Source of the DNA: CAZOIA01 sp964579675
GTDB taxonomy: Bacteria > Planctomycetota > Phycisphaerae > UBA1845 > PWPN01
Direction: 5' to 3'
DNA length: 64,000 nt
Assembly: GCA_964579675.1 (NCBI GenBank)
Contig: CAZOIA010000002.1
Location: 1 to 64,000, forward strand
The position numbers and the translations under genes were made by a program. Shown piece by piece: positions 18,583 to 27,300 of this stretch. Positions within the stretch are counted from its first letter, which is position 1; each line of letters starts with the position of its first letter. The notes under the pieces are model-generated. The model was not told where the DNA came from. It saw only the letters and a list, made by a program, of their open reading frames with translations, and made no database searches.

Positions 18583-20217
18583 TCAATTCTCAACTGCAAT
18601 CGGCTGAAGCTCCGTCATTGTCGCGAACAGGTGGAAGAAGTCCGGCTCCTTTGCAAGTTCGACGTGCTCGATTCGGCGCACGAGGGATTCAATCCGATCG
18701 CGGCAAGCCCGGCTCAGCAGGGCCGCCTTGGCCCCCTCGATGCTGGCGTTGCCGATCCGAACGACGCGTTCCTCAGGCACCGGCACGAACAAGCCGATCT
18801 GTCGGGCCTTGCGGGCGTCGATTCTATTGGCGAATGCCCCGGCGAGGTAATAAGTTCCGATCCGCGACGGGCCAATGCCGAACCGCCGAAGCAGGACGGC
18901 CTGTCCCAGGCCGATCGCGGCTTTGGTCAGCGCCAATTCGCTGGCGTCGCCGCGGGTGAAGAACAACGGCGGGTCATCCGAGACGGCCACCCGGTCGGCC
19001 CCGTCGTGGAACCGGCCCATTCCGTCCATTTCGCCCGCCGCGCGAAGCTCGGCCAGGATGTCCACCAGGCCCGACCCGCAAATCCCTCGAACGGGGCCCG
19101 ACCCGATCGACGAGACCTCCCAGCGATCGCCACACCGCCGCATTGCGGTAATCGCCCCTTCGCAGGCCGGCAGCCCGCAACTGACCCTGCCTCCCTCAAA
19201 CGCCGGGCCCGCTGCACACGAAGCCGCGATGAGCCGATCGCGGCCGCCGACCACAACCTCGGTGTTCGTGCCGATGTCGATCACCATAAACGGATCGGTG
19301 GGCTCCTCGATCGGAATCGTGGCCAGCACCGCGGCGATGTCGGCTCCCACGTGATTCGAGATCAGCGGCAGGCCGTATACCCGCGCCCGCGGATGCACGT
19401 TCAAACCCAGTTGGTCTCCATCGGCCCAGATCGCGGTGCTCTCCCGCCGGCCGGCGAGAACCTCCGCCTGAGTCTGGGACATGAACGGGTTCTGCCCAAT
19501 CGGCTGCACGTTCAGCCCGAACAGCAGGTCGCGCATCGTCGGGTTGCCGGCAACCGTGACCGCGAACACCGTCGCCGGGTCGATGGGTAGATCACGCAAC
19601 AGGTGATTCAGGTGCGTAATGATCGTGTGGTGCAGTTGCCCGGGGTTATCCCTGTCGTACGAGATGCGATGCATCACGTCGCTCCCGCCGTACTTCTGCG
19701 GGTTCTCGAATGCACGGACCTCAAGCGTGTCACCCGATTCCAGATCGACCAGGTGCATGACAACCGTCGTGGTGCCGACATCGACCGCCACGCCATGAAT
19801 CCCCCCGGTCGCCTCGGCCAGCTTCTCCCCGTCGCAGTAGACGCTGCCCCCGCGGCGTTGAATCCAGGGCTCGAACGCATCGAGCGCCGGCCGACCGGTC
19901 GCCGCGATCTCGAGCTTCTGTTTGAACGTCTCAACCTCGACGACGGCGTCGCTGCGGGCGATCCTGGCCTGGCAGGCGAGCCGGAACGTCTGCTCCTCGC
20001 GGTCGCTTTGCTGCCTGAGGAACGCTTCCGCCTCGGACCACGGCGTGAGGGCGTCACTGCCGCTCTTGATCTGAACGGCGCACTCCTTGCACTTGCCGAT
20101 GCCCGGGCACGAGCTGGCGATGTCCCGGGCGCCCCGTGCGGATCGCCGGGCCGCGTCAAGAATCGTCTCACCGACCTGGACCTCGATACGCTCGCCGTTG
20201 AAGATCAACATTGCCAT
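18583..20217 (-). CDS. RACo-type reductive activator of corrinoid enzymes (2Fe-2S ferredoxin plus ASKHA domain)
   Basis: RACo proteins use ATP and a low-potential iron-sulfur cluster to bring inactive Co(II) corrinoid proteins back to Co(I). Residues 1-90 are a plant-type ferredoxin with C37, C43, C46 and C82. An ASKHA ATPase-like part follows, with VDVGTTTVVMHL at 145-156, VIDIGTNTEVVVGG and YYLAGAFANRID. I start it at ATG 20217, giving 544 residues, with GGTGAGG upstream; longer frames run into the divergent gene. It is divergent from a MtaA-like methyltransferase gene, which fits a corrinoid methyl-transfer system. No corrinoid-binding protein is seen in the window. Confidence 0.85.
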   Translation of the reverse strand: MAMLIFNGERIEVQVGETILDAARRSARGARDIASSCPGIGKCKECAVQIKSGSDALTPWSEAEAFLRQQSDREEQTFRLACQARIARSDAVVEVETFKQKLEIAATGRPALDAFEPWIQRRGGSVYCDGEKLAEATGGIHGVAVDVGTTTVVMHLVDLESGDTLEVRAFENPQKYGGSDVMHRISYDRDNPGQLHHTIITHLNHLLRDLPIDPATVFAVTVAGNPTMRDLLFGLNVQPIGQNPFMSQTQAEVLAGRRESTAIWADGDQLGLNVHPRARVYGLPLISNHVGADIAAVLATIPIEEPTDPFMVIDIGTNTEVVVGGRDRLIAASCAAGPAFEGGRVSCGLPACEGAITAMRRCGDRWEVSSIGSGPVRGICGSGLVDILAELRAAGEMDGMGRFHDGADRVAVSDDPPLFFTRGDASELALTKAAIGLGQAVLLRRFGIGPSRIGTYYLAGAFANRIDARKARQIGLFVPVPEERVVRIGNASIEGAKAALLSRACRDRIESLVRRIEHVELAKEPDFFHLFATMTELQPIAVEN

Positions 20218-20299
20218 GGAATAGCCATACCTCACCTTCCGCCGGGGCCAGCTTGGGGGGGACCGCTCCACCCTGCTTTCTGGGTATCTCCGGAAAGGA

Positions 20300-20305
20300 T
20301 ATAGT
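20300..20305 (+). promoter_or_regulatory. possible -10 box of the MtaA-like gene
   Basis: TATAGT lies 26 bases before the preferred ATG at 20332, so a transcript starting near 20312 would contain the AGGAG ribosome site. No good -35 match is present at 17 bases, so an activator may be needed. The same 114-base gap must also drive the divergent RACo gene. Confidence 0.3.
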
Positions 20306-20331
20306 ATATGGCAACCACAGGAGCTTTCATC

Positions 20332-21561
20332 ATGACGCCGCGCGAGCGTGTTCTGGCCGCCATCCGGCACGAAGAGCCCGATCGGGTTCCCATCGACTGC
20401 GGGGCCATGCGGTCCACCGGTATCCAGGCCATTGCATACAACCGGCTCAAAGCCCACCTGGGTGTCCGGACCGGGCAGACCCGCGTCTTCGACGTCATTC
20501 AGCAGTTGGCTGAGCCCGAGGACTTCTACCTGGACCGTTTCCGTATCGACGCGATTAACGCGGGGCGGGACTTCTCGCCAGACAACTGGAAGGACTGGGC
20601 GCTTCCGGACGGGTCGGCCTGTGAGATACCAGGTTACATGGATTTCCGCCCGGACGGTGGCGACTGGCTCGCCTTCAGTACCGATGGCGAGCTGGTGGCC
20701 CGGATGGTCGAAGGAGCCACCTACTTCAACCAGGCGTGTTATCCGCTGGATCGAGACGATTGGGCCGACATGCTCGACCGCACGGCGGAGCAGTTGGGCC
20801 GGGTTTCTTGGGCAGCGCTGGCCGAACCCATCTACGAGGGCGGCCTCTCAGATGCGAACCTTCAGCGGATCGCCGCTCACGTCAGGCACCTTCGCGAGAC
20901 GAGCGACCGGGCGATCATGATCGCCTTTGGCGCCAATCTCTTCGAGTGGGCGTCGTACCTGAGGCGAATGGACAACTACCTGATGGATCTGGCCGCCGAG
21001 CCCGCCCGGGCCGAAGCGCTGCTGGACAAGCTAGTTGAAATCCACCTGGCCGGTCTGGACCGTTTGCTGCCCGTGCTCGGCGACAACGTGGATCTGATCC
21101 AGCTCGGCGACGACCTGGGCATGGAGAGCGGGCCCTTCTTCTCGCCGCGGGTATTCCGCACGCTCTTCAAGCCGCGGTACAAGGTCATCGTGGACCACGT
21201 GAAGAAGCTCAAGCCGGATCTCACGGTGTTCCTGCATTCCTGCGGGTCGATCTACGCCCTGCTCGGCGACCTGATCGAAGTCGGGATCGAGGTGGTCAAC
21301 CCGGTACAGATCTCAGCGAAGAACATGACACCGGCCGGGCTCAAGCGTGAGTTCGGCAGTGACATCACGTTCTGGGGCGGCGGCTGTGATACTCAGCACG
21401 TCCTGCCGCGGGCCACCCCGCAGGAGGTGAGGGATCACGTCCGCCGCAACATCGACACGTTCGCGCCGGGCGGCGGGTTCGTCTTCAACCAGGTTCACAA
21501 CATCCTCTCCGAAGTCCCACCCGAGAACATCGTTGCCATGTACGAAGCGGCGATGGAGTGA
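20332..21561 (+). CDS. uroporphyrinogen-decarboxylase-family methyltransferase (MtaA/CmuA-like)
   Basis: The 409-residue protein starts MTPRERVLAAIRHEEPDRVPID, typical of the URO-D superfamily branch that includes corrinoid:coenzyme M/THF methyltransferases. Zinc-site candidates are His and Cys in FLHSCGS and Cys in GGGCDTQH. A distinct heme-biosynthesis UroD would have the conserved FAGRPW-type start, absent here. ATG 20332 is preferred over 20308 because AGGAG sits nine bases upstream. It is divergent from RACo. The donor may be a plant-derived methoxy compound or methylamine, which is inference. The gene ends 16 bases before a convergent sulfatase. Confidence 0.8.
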   Translation: MTPRERVLAAIRHEEPDRVPIDCGAMRSTGIQAIAYNRLKAHLGVRTGQTRVFDVIQQLAEPEDFYLDRFRIDAINAGRDFSPDNWKDWALPDGSACEIPGYMDFRPDGGDWLAFSTDGELVARMVEGATYFNQACYPLDRDDWADMLDRTAEQLGRVSWAALAEPIYEGGLSDANLQRIAAHVRHLRETSDRAIMIAFGANLFEWASYLRRMDNYLMDLAAEPARAEALLDKLVEIHLAGLDRLLPVLGDNVDLIQLGDDLGMESGPFFSPRVFRTLFKPRYKVIVDHVKKLKPDLTVFLHSCGSIYALLGDLIEVGIEVVNPVQISAKNMTPAGLKREFGSDITFWGGGCDTQHVLPRATPQEVRDHVRRNIDTFAPGGGFVFNQVHNILSEVPPENIVAMYEAAME

Positions 21562-21577
21562 GTGCGTAGCGGCTTCA

Positions 21578-23083
21578 TCACTGAGTTTCACCGTCCGGCT
21601 CGTGTTGCTCCTTGAGCGCATCGAGCAGCGGATCGCCGGTCGATTCCATCAATTCGCGCATCTCCAGCCTGAGCTTGTCGATCTCGTCCCGGCAACGGGG
21701 ATCGTCGATGAGGTTGTGCAAGGCACACGGGTCCTTCTGGAAGTCATAGAACTCCTCGGGCACCCGGTACAGGAACAGCTTGACGCGGTCGGCGATGTGC
21801 TCGTCCCTCTCGGCGGCGGCTTGCATCGCCTTCATCGTCAGGCCGCTTTGCGATTCGTTCTTAAAGACCGTCTTGCCGTCGGACCAGGAGTTGAAGATGT
21901 AGCCGAAACGCCTGTTCTGAATGCAGCGCATCGGGTAATCGCGCTTACCTGCGGTTCGGTGAAAGACGGTGAAGACCTTGTCGCGGCCCTCCTGGCGCCC
22001 ACCGGTGAGCACCGGGAGAAACGATCGTCCATCCATCCCCGGGACCGGGGACAAGCCGACCACCTCCAGGACGGTGGGCATGAAGTCTATGCCCGAGATG
22101 AAGTGCTCGGCATCGACAGTGCCCGTTTTCACCTTGCCGGGCCAGCGGACGATCCAGGGCGTCCGGGTGCTGGTCAGATAGCAGTTGGTCTTGGCGAAGG
22201 GGAAGGCCATCCCGTGATCGCTCAGGAACATGACGATGGTGTTGTCCTTAAGGCCGGTTTCGGCAAGGGCCCGCAGAATCTCGCCCACCGTCTCGTCGCA
22301 ACGATGCACGGAGGTGTAATATTCAGCCACCTCCTTGCGCACGTCGGGCAGGTCGGGCAGGAACCCCGGCACCTGGACCTGGTCGGGCTTGTAATACCGG
22401 CTGGCCTTGGGAAAGGCTGCAAGAGCGCGTTTCTTCTGCCTGGCTGCCTGGTTCCTCTCCTGCCGACTGCCGGCAAAGGGGCGATGGGGATCGTGGGAGT
22501 TGGCCATCAGAAAGAACGGTTGACGAGCGTCCTTCGCCTTCTGGAAGAAGGCCCTGGCGTGCTGATAGTACAGGGCGGGGGCCCGGCCGGAGCCGAGCTG
22601 ATCGCCCCGGACGACCATGTCCCAGCAGAACTTGCTTTCCGGCTCCAGGTGGCGCGTCTTGCCGAGGATGCCGTTCATGTAGCCCACCGCCTTCAGGGAT
22701 TCCTGTAACGTGGGAACGTCGGGATTGATCGGCTGGAACCCCCGGGCCCCGTTGCGGTGGGGATATCTGCCGGTCATGAGCACCGAACGGCAGGGCTGGC
22801 AGACGGCGATGGTGACGTGGGCGTGAACGAAACGAATGCCCTCGGATGCGAGCTTATCAAGGTTCGGCGTGATCCCCGGCGTCTGGCAGCCGGTGACGCC
22901 GAGCGAGTCGTAGTTCATGTCGTCGGCGGTGATGAGCAGCACGTTGGGGCGGGTGCCGCGACCGGATGTGCTCTCGACGGCCGCATCAGCCTGATCAGGG
23001 GAGTAACCCTCTGCCGCGATCGCCGGGAAGGAACTCACAGCAACGCACAGCAGCCCAGTATTCAGCCACAGATAAGCTTTCAT
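21578..23083 (-). CDS. secreted type I sulfatase
   Basis: The 501-residue protein has a signal peptide (MKAYLWLNTGLLCVAVSSF, cleavage near AIAAEG). NVLLITADDMNYDS supplies the metal-binding aspartates, and CQPCRSVLMTGRYPHRNG contains the CxPxR signature with C95 to be matured to formylglycine. Later motifs VMFLSDHGMAFPF and TPWIVRWPGKV are also typical. It hydrolyses a sulfate ester, probably on a polysaccharide, in the periplasm. Planctomycetes are known for many such genes. An anaerobic maturase or FGE is not visible here. AGG precedes the ATG. Confidence 0.92.
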   Translation of the reverse strand: MKAYLWLNTGLLCVAVSSFPAIAAEGYSPDQADAAVESTSGRGTRPNVLLITADDMNYDSLGVTGCQTPGITPNLDKLASEGIRFVHAHVTIAVCQPCRSVLMTGRYPHRNGARGFQPINPDVPTLQESLKAVGYMNGILGKTRHLEPESKFCWDMVVRGDQLGSGRAPALYYQHARAFFQKAKDARQPFFLMANSHDPHRPFAGSRQERNQAARQKKRALAAFPKASRYYKPDQVQVPGFLPDLPDVRKEVAEYYTSVHRCDETVGEILRALAETGLKDNTIVMFLSDHGMAFPFAKTNCYLTSTRTPWIVRWPGKVKTGTVDAEHFISGIDFMPTVLEVVGLSPVPGMDGRSFLPVLTGGRQEGRDKVFTVFHRTAGKRDYPMRCIQNRRFGYIFNSWSDGKTVFKNESQSGLTMKAMQAAAERDEHIADRVKLFLYRVPEEFYDFQKDPCALHNLIDDPRCRDEIDKLRLEMRELMESTGDPLLDALKEQHEPDGETQ

Positions 23084-23217
23084 GCGACCTGTCCTTGTTA
23101 GCGGGTAAGATGAACGGCCGGCACTTGACGTCTATCATCGCTTCTTGTACACCAAATCGCGTCGGATGGCCATGCGCCGCGGGGGAAAACGGGGTCACTC
23201 TTGAGGCACGAGCGCCG

Positions 23218-24327
23218 ATGAGCGTACGAGCATATGTAATGGCGGTCACACTCCTCTCGGCGGTACCGGCGAGCCCCGGAGCGGACGCGGAGGCGGAGTT
23301 TCGAAGGGGGATACAGCTTTATGAATCCGGCCAATACGATCAGGCGGTGGAGGTACTGACCCCGTACGTGGACAAGCCGGCGGACGCCCGGAACGCAGCC
23401 CGCGCAATGTATACAATCGCCGCCATCCAGGCGGCCAAGGGCCGGCCGGCCGACGCTGAGACAACCCTGGAACGATTACTGGCCAAGTACCCCGCCAGCG
23501 GTTGGTCGCTCAACGCCTATGCCCTGCTTGCCGAGCGGGCGGCCGCGAGCCGGGACTGGGACCGCGCCGCCGAGCGGATATCACGGTTCCTGGATCTCTA
23601 TCTGGCCGGACCCTATGCGACAATTGATGACGTTGTGTGCCGGCAGATGTTCGAGCGGCTCGTGGAATGTGCCAGGAACGCATCTCGCGGTGCTTCGCTC
23701 AAGGTGATCCATCGCTCGCTGAGAACGAAGTATCCCACGTCGTCAGGGACCGGGCGGGTGGTCGAGTTCTTTGCGGGCGTTGATCCGACCGACCCGGATG
23801 CGAATCTGGTACTGAACGCCGGTTTCGAGCTGGATGCGCGAGAGATCGGCACGCCGGTGGGGTGGACGTACCGGGGCAGCGAGCCCAACCTTCAGGACGA
23901 CATCGACGGGACGATCAAGACCGGTACTCACATCAAGCTCATCCGTGCCCGGACCGGGACGTATGCGGCCGGCAAGTTCACGCTGTGGGGCAAGCATCGG
24001 GGCTGGCTGTATCAGCGGGTGCCGGTTCTGCCCGGCAAGCGATACGACGTGAGCGTATACGGGATGACGCCGGCATTGGAGGCCCACCCCGGGCAGGTTC
24101 GGCTCGGGGTCGATATCAAGGGGGGCACGCATCCGGCCGACGGCAGCGTGCAGTGGACCGAGCCGGTCTCGCCGCAGGAGCAGTACGAGAAGCTGGCATT
24201 CGAGGGCCAGACGGCCCTCACCGCGGAGGGCCGCTTCCTCACTGTTTACCTCGAACTTCGCCAGGACAACGAAGCAGCCGGCAACGCGATGCTGTTCGAT
24301 GACGTGGTTGTCCAGCAAGCAAAGTGA
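23218..24327 (+). CDS. secreted TPR protein with a C-terminal beta-sandwich domain
   Basis: ATG 23218 gives MSVRAYVMAVTLLSAVPAS, a signal peptide, then tetratricopeptide-like repeats (AEFRRGIQLYESGQYDQAVEVL and following, to about residue 190). The C-terminal half starts NLVLNAGFELD, has GWTYRGSEPN, and ends MLFDDVVVQQAK, the pattern of a jelly-roll carbohydrate-binding module (CBM4/9-like fold). Total 369 residues. Ribosome-site match is weak. It is followed 24 bases later by the large propeller gene, so the two may be co-transcribed. Function unknown; likely a periplasmic scaffold. Confidence 0.6.
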   Translation: MSVRAYVMAVTLLSAVPASPGADAEAEFRRGIQLYESGQYDQAVEVLTPYVDKPADARNAARAMYTIAAIQAAKGRPADAETTLERLLAKYPASGWSLNAYALLAERAAASRDWDRAAERISRFLDLYLAGPYATIDDVVCRQMFERLVECARNASRGASLKVIHRSLRTKYPTSSGTGRVVEFFAGVDPTDPDANLVLNAGFELDAREIGTPVGWTYRGSEPNLQDDIDGTIKTGTHIKLIRARTGTYAAGKFTLWGKHRGWLYQRVPVLPGKRYDVSVYGMTPALEAHPGQVRLGVDIKGGTHPADGSVQWTEPVSPQEQYEKLAFEGQTALTAEGRFLTVYLELRQDNEAAGNAMLFDDVVVQQAK

Positions 24328-24351
24328 ACAACGACGGGCGGGAGGTTCCCG

Positions 24352-27300
24352 GTGAATCTGAACGACCGTGCGCGATCAAGCGCCACCTGCGCAGGCGCAG
24401 AGCCGCTTGCAATCAGGCACCGCTTCTGTAAGCGAAGGGCCGCGCGGGCTGAAGTCCGCGGCTCGTCGTGGGTGCGTAATCGCGCACGGTCATTAGGCTG
24501 GCGAGTCCCGTGGGGACCGGCCCTGGGGCTGATGGCTATGGCCTTGGTTGCCGCACCCGATGCCGGTGGGCAGGAAACGGACAAGCTTGCCGATCTGTTG
24601 GCGGCCTCGCACCGGCAGGAACGGGCGGGCCAAATCGACCAGGCCGCCGAGTCCCGCAAGAAAGCCATCTCGCTGCTGGCCACCGAGGAGGAACGCGCGA
24701 CGCAGTGGATCGAGCTGGGGGATCTCTACCTGCGGGCGAACAAACCTCATCTGGAGGCCCAGGCCCGGGCCGAAGCGCTCAAGCACCTGGTCCCTTACGA
24801 CCCCCGGCACTGGCCGACGGTGGAGCGATTGCTGTTTCTGTACCGGGAGCAACTGGACCGGCCGGGGTCGGCGGTGGCACTGCTGGAATCGCTCACCGCG
24901 GGGCTCGAGCCCGGCCGGGGCGACCTGCGGGCGTGGATGGAGTTGGCTTCGACCCGCCACCGAATGGGCGAGACCGATTGGGCTAGCACCGTCTACCACG
25001 CCCTGGCACGAAGAACCTCACCGGGGAGTGGTGAGATGCGGCGGCGCCTCATGGTGGCCCTGGGTTTCTGCAAGCGGTTTTCGCCCGGGGAAGCGAGCTT
25101 CAACCGCAATCTCGGAACCGCCGCCCTGATCGGTCGGCTCCGCTCGCGGCTGGGCGAGAAGCGATGGGATGAGGCGGCCGACTGCATCGCCGAGCTGCTG
25201 ACTCGTTTCCCCGACGCGGTCATGGATGCCGACGGCGTCGTCGGGACCGGGCCGCGAACGGTCGTCGCCGGACTGCTGGCCGGGCTGACGCCGGCGTCAA
25301 AGAAGGCGTACGAAGAAACGCTGGCCCGGCCGTTGGCGAAGGTCATCCACGGGGGACGCATCGAGGAGATCGAGCGGTTCGCGCGAACGCACCCGTGGCC
25401 GGCGTTTCGCCCGGCATTGATGATAGCCGCCGGCGATGCCCTCCTGGCCGAGGAACGTTTCTCCCGGGCGGCGGCATGCTACCGATCGGCGGCCTCAGCC
25501 ACGACCGAGCCGGCTCAGCGGCGCGAGGCCCTGATCAAGGCGGCCCGGGCCGCCATTCTCGCCGGTGAGCCCGTGCCGGCAAATCTCCCCGCCGGCGAAA
25601 CAGTAACGATCGCTGGCGAGACGGTAACCATCACCGATGCCGTTGCCCGGTGGCAGAAGGACATCAAGCACCGCGGTGACGAAACCGTCCCGCCGGTGGC
25701 ACTCTCGGCGATGAAGCACGATCGTCTGCGGCTTCTGCAGGCGCCGTTGGCCCTGCGCAAATGGCAGGCCGGCTGGCAGACCGACCGGGACGGGCAGAAC
25801 CCGGTGATGACCGCCGCCTTCGTTCCGTATGTCCTGGCGGGCGACCGTTCCCAGGTGTTCATCAATACGTCCGAGATGCTCTACGCGATCGACCCGGTTG
25901 CCGAGAAGCTGCTGTGGACCCGCGGGCCGAGCGAGCTGTTCACCGCCGAACTCCTGCCGCCCAGCCTCAAGAGGGTAAGGCTGAGCAACACGCCGAAGCG
26001 GTTCTATACCGCGACTTCGGCGGACACGCTCTTCTTCCGTCTGAACTGGGCCGACCGGACGACCCAGGCGACGCGCAGCGCCATCTTCGCCGCCCGTCGA
26101 TCGGATGGCGCGCTTCGATGGAGCACTGAGGGCTTGAGCGCACTGGCGGGCATGCGTTTCGTGTCCGATCCCGCGTACGGGTGCGGGACGGTGGTGGCGG
26201 CCACCTGGGAGCCTCGGGAAATCCCCGTGTTCCATCTGGTGGGGCTGGATGCGGTTACGGGCGAACTCCTGTGGAAGACGCACTTGTTCAGCGGAACGAT
26301 GTTCCCTGCCGTCCGCGGAGCGGGGCTGACGGACGCACCGCTCGGGTCAGCCCCACCGACGATTGCGGGCAGTGCGGTGTATTTCGTCGCCAGCACGGGC
26401 GTTCTGGCTTGCCTCGACCTGCTCGACGGGCACGTGCGGTGGCTGCAAACGTACCCGCGTATTCACGAGTACGGGCGCGTCGCCAAGGAGAGCTCCAAGG
26501 ATAGCTGGGCGGGGCGGTTCATCTTCAACCGCCCCAACGCGCCGGTGATCGTCCGGGGCAATCTGGTACTGGCCGCACCGCAGGACTTTCGCGGCATCCT
26601 GTTCTTCGACGCCGAGAGCGGCCGGCTCGTCCGGCAATACGAGTCGATCGACTTCAGGGTGCTGATCGGCGCGGACGACGCACGGGCCTACATCCAGCAA
26701 GGGGGGGCGGTCGCCGCGGTTCAACTCGCCGACGCCAGTGTGGCGTGGGAAACGATGTTGCCGGCGTCGATGGTGATCGGCTCGCCGGCGATGTCGAAGC
26801 GCGGGATCATCTGCGCGACGAAGGAAGGGCTCTTCGTCCTCTCACCGGATGACGGACGCATCGTGGATGAGCGCCCGCCCGTAGGCTGGGAACCGGTGGG
26901 CAACCCGTTCGATCTCGGTGATCGGATCCTCGCGGTCTCGCCGGTAGCGGTTCACGTCCTCGCCGCTCGTGTCAACGGTGGAAAAAACTGGTCCATGCCG
27001 CGCTCGCCGGAGCCGACCCGGTTGACGGTCGAGGTGTCACCGCCTCAGGGTCTGACCCGGTGGGCACTGCCGGCGCCGGACCGGGGTGACTTTTTTTTGA
27101 GCGAGCAGGCGCCGGACCTGATGGTCATCCGGACGTGGGAGTCGTTCCAGCTCCGGCGGGTTGACCCGGCACCGACGCTGCTGTGGGAGTATGCGGGCCC
27201 GTCCTGGCCGCGGACGATCCAGTTTGACGACAAGATCGTGCTGTTCGACTACACGCACGGTCGTTTGATCGGCGTGGACGTTAGGACGGGCAAGCCAAGG

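Noticed and set aside
20218..20331. Cobalamin riboswitch in the RACo/MtaA gap
   Set aside because: The 114-base gap lacks a B12-box-like motif and is too short for the fold.
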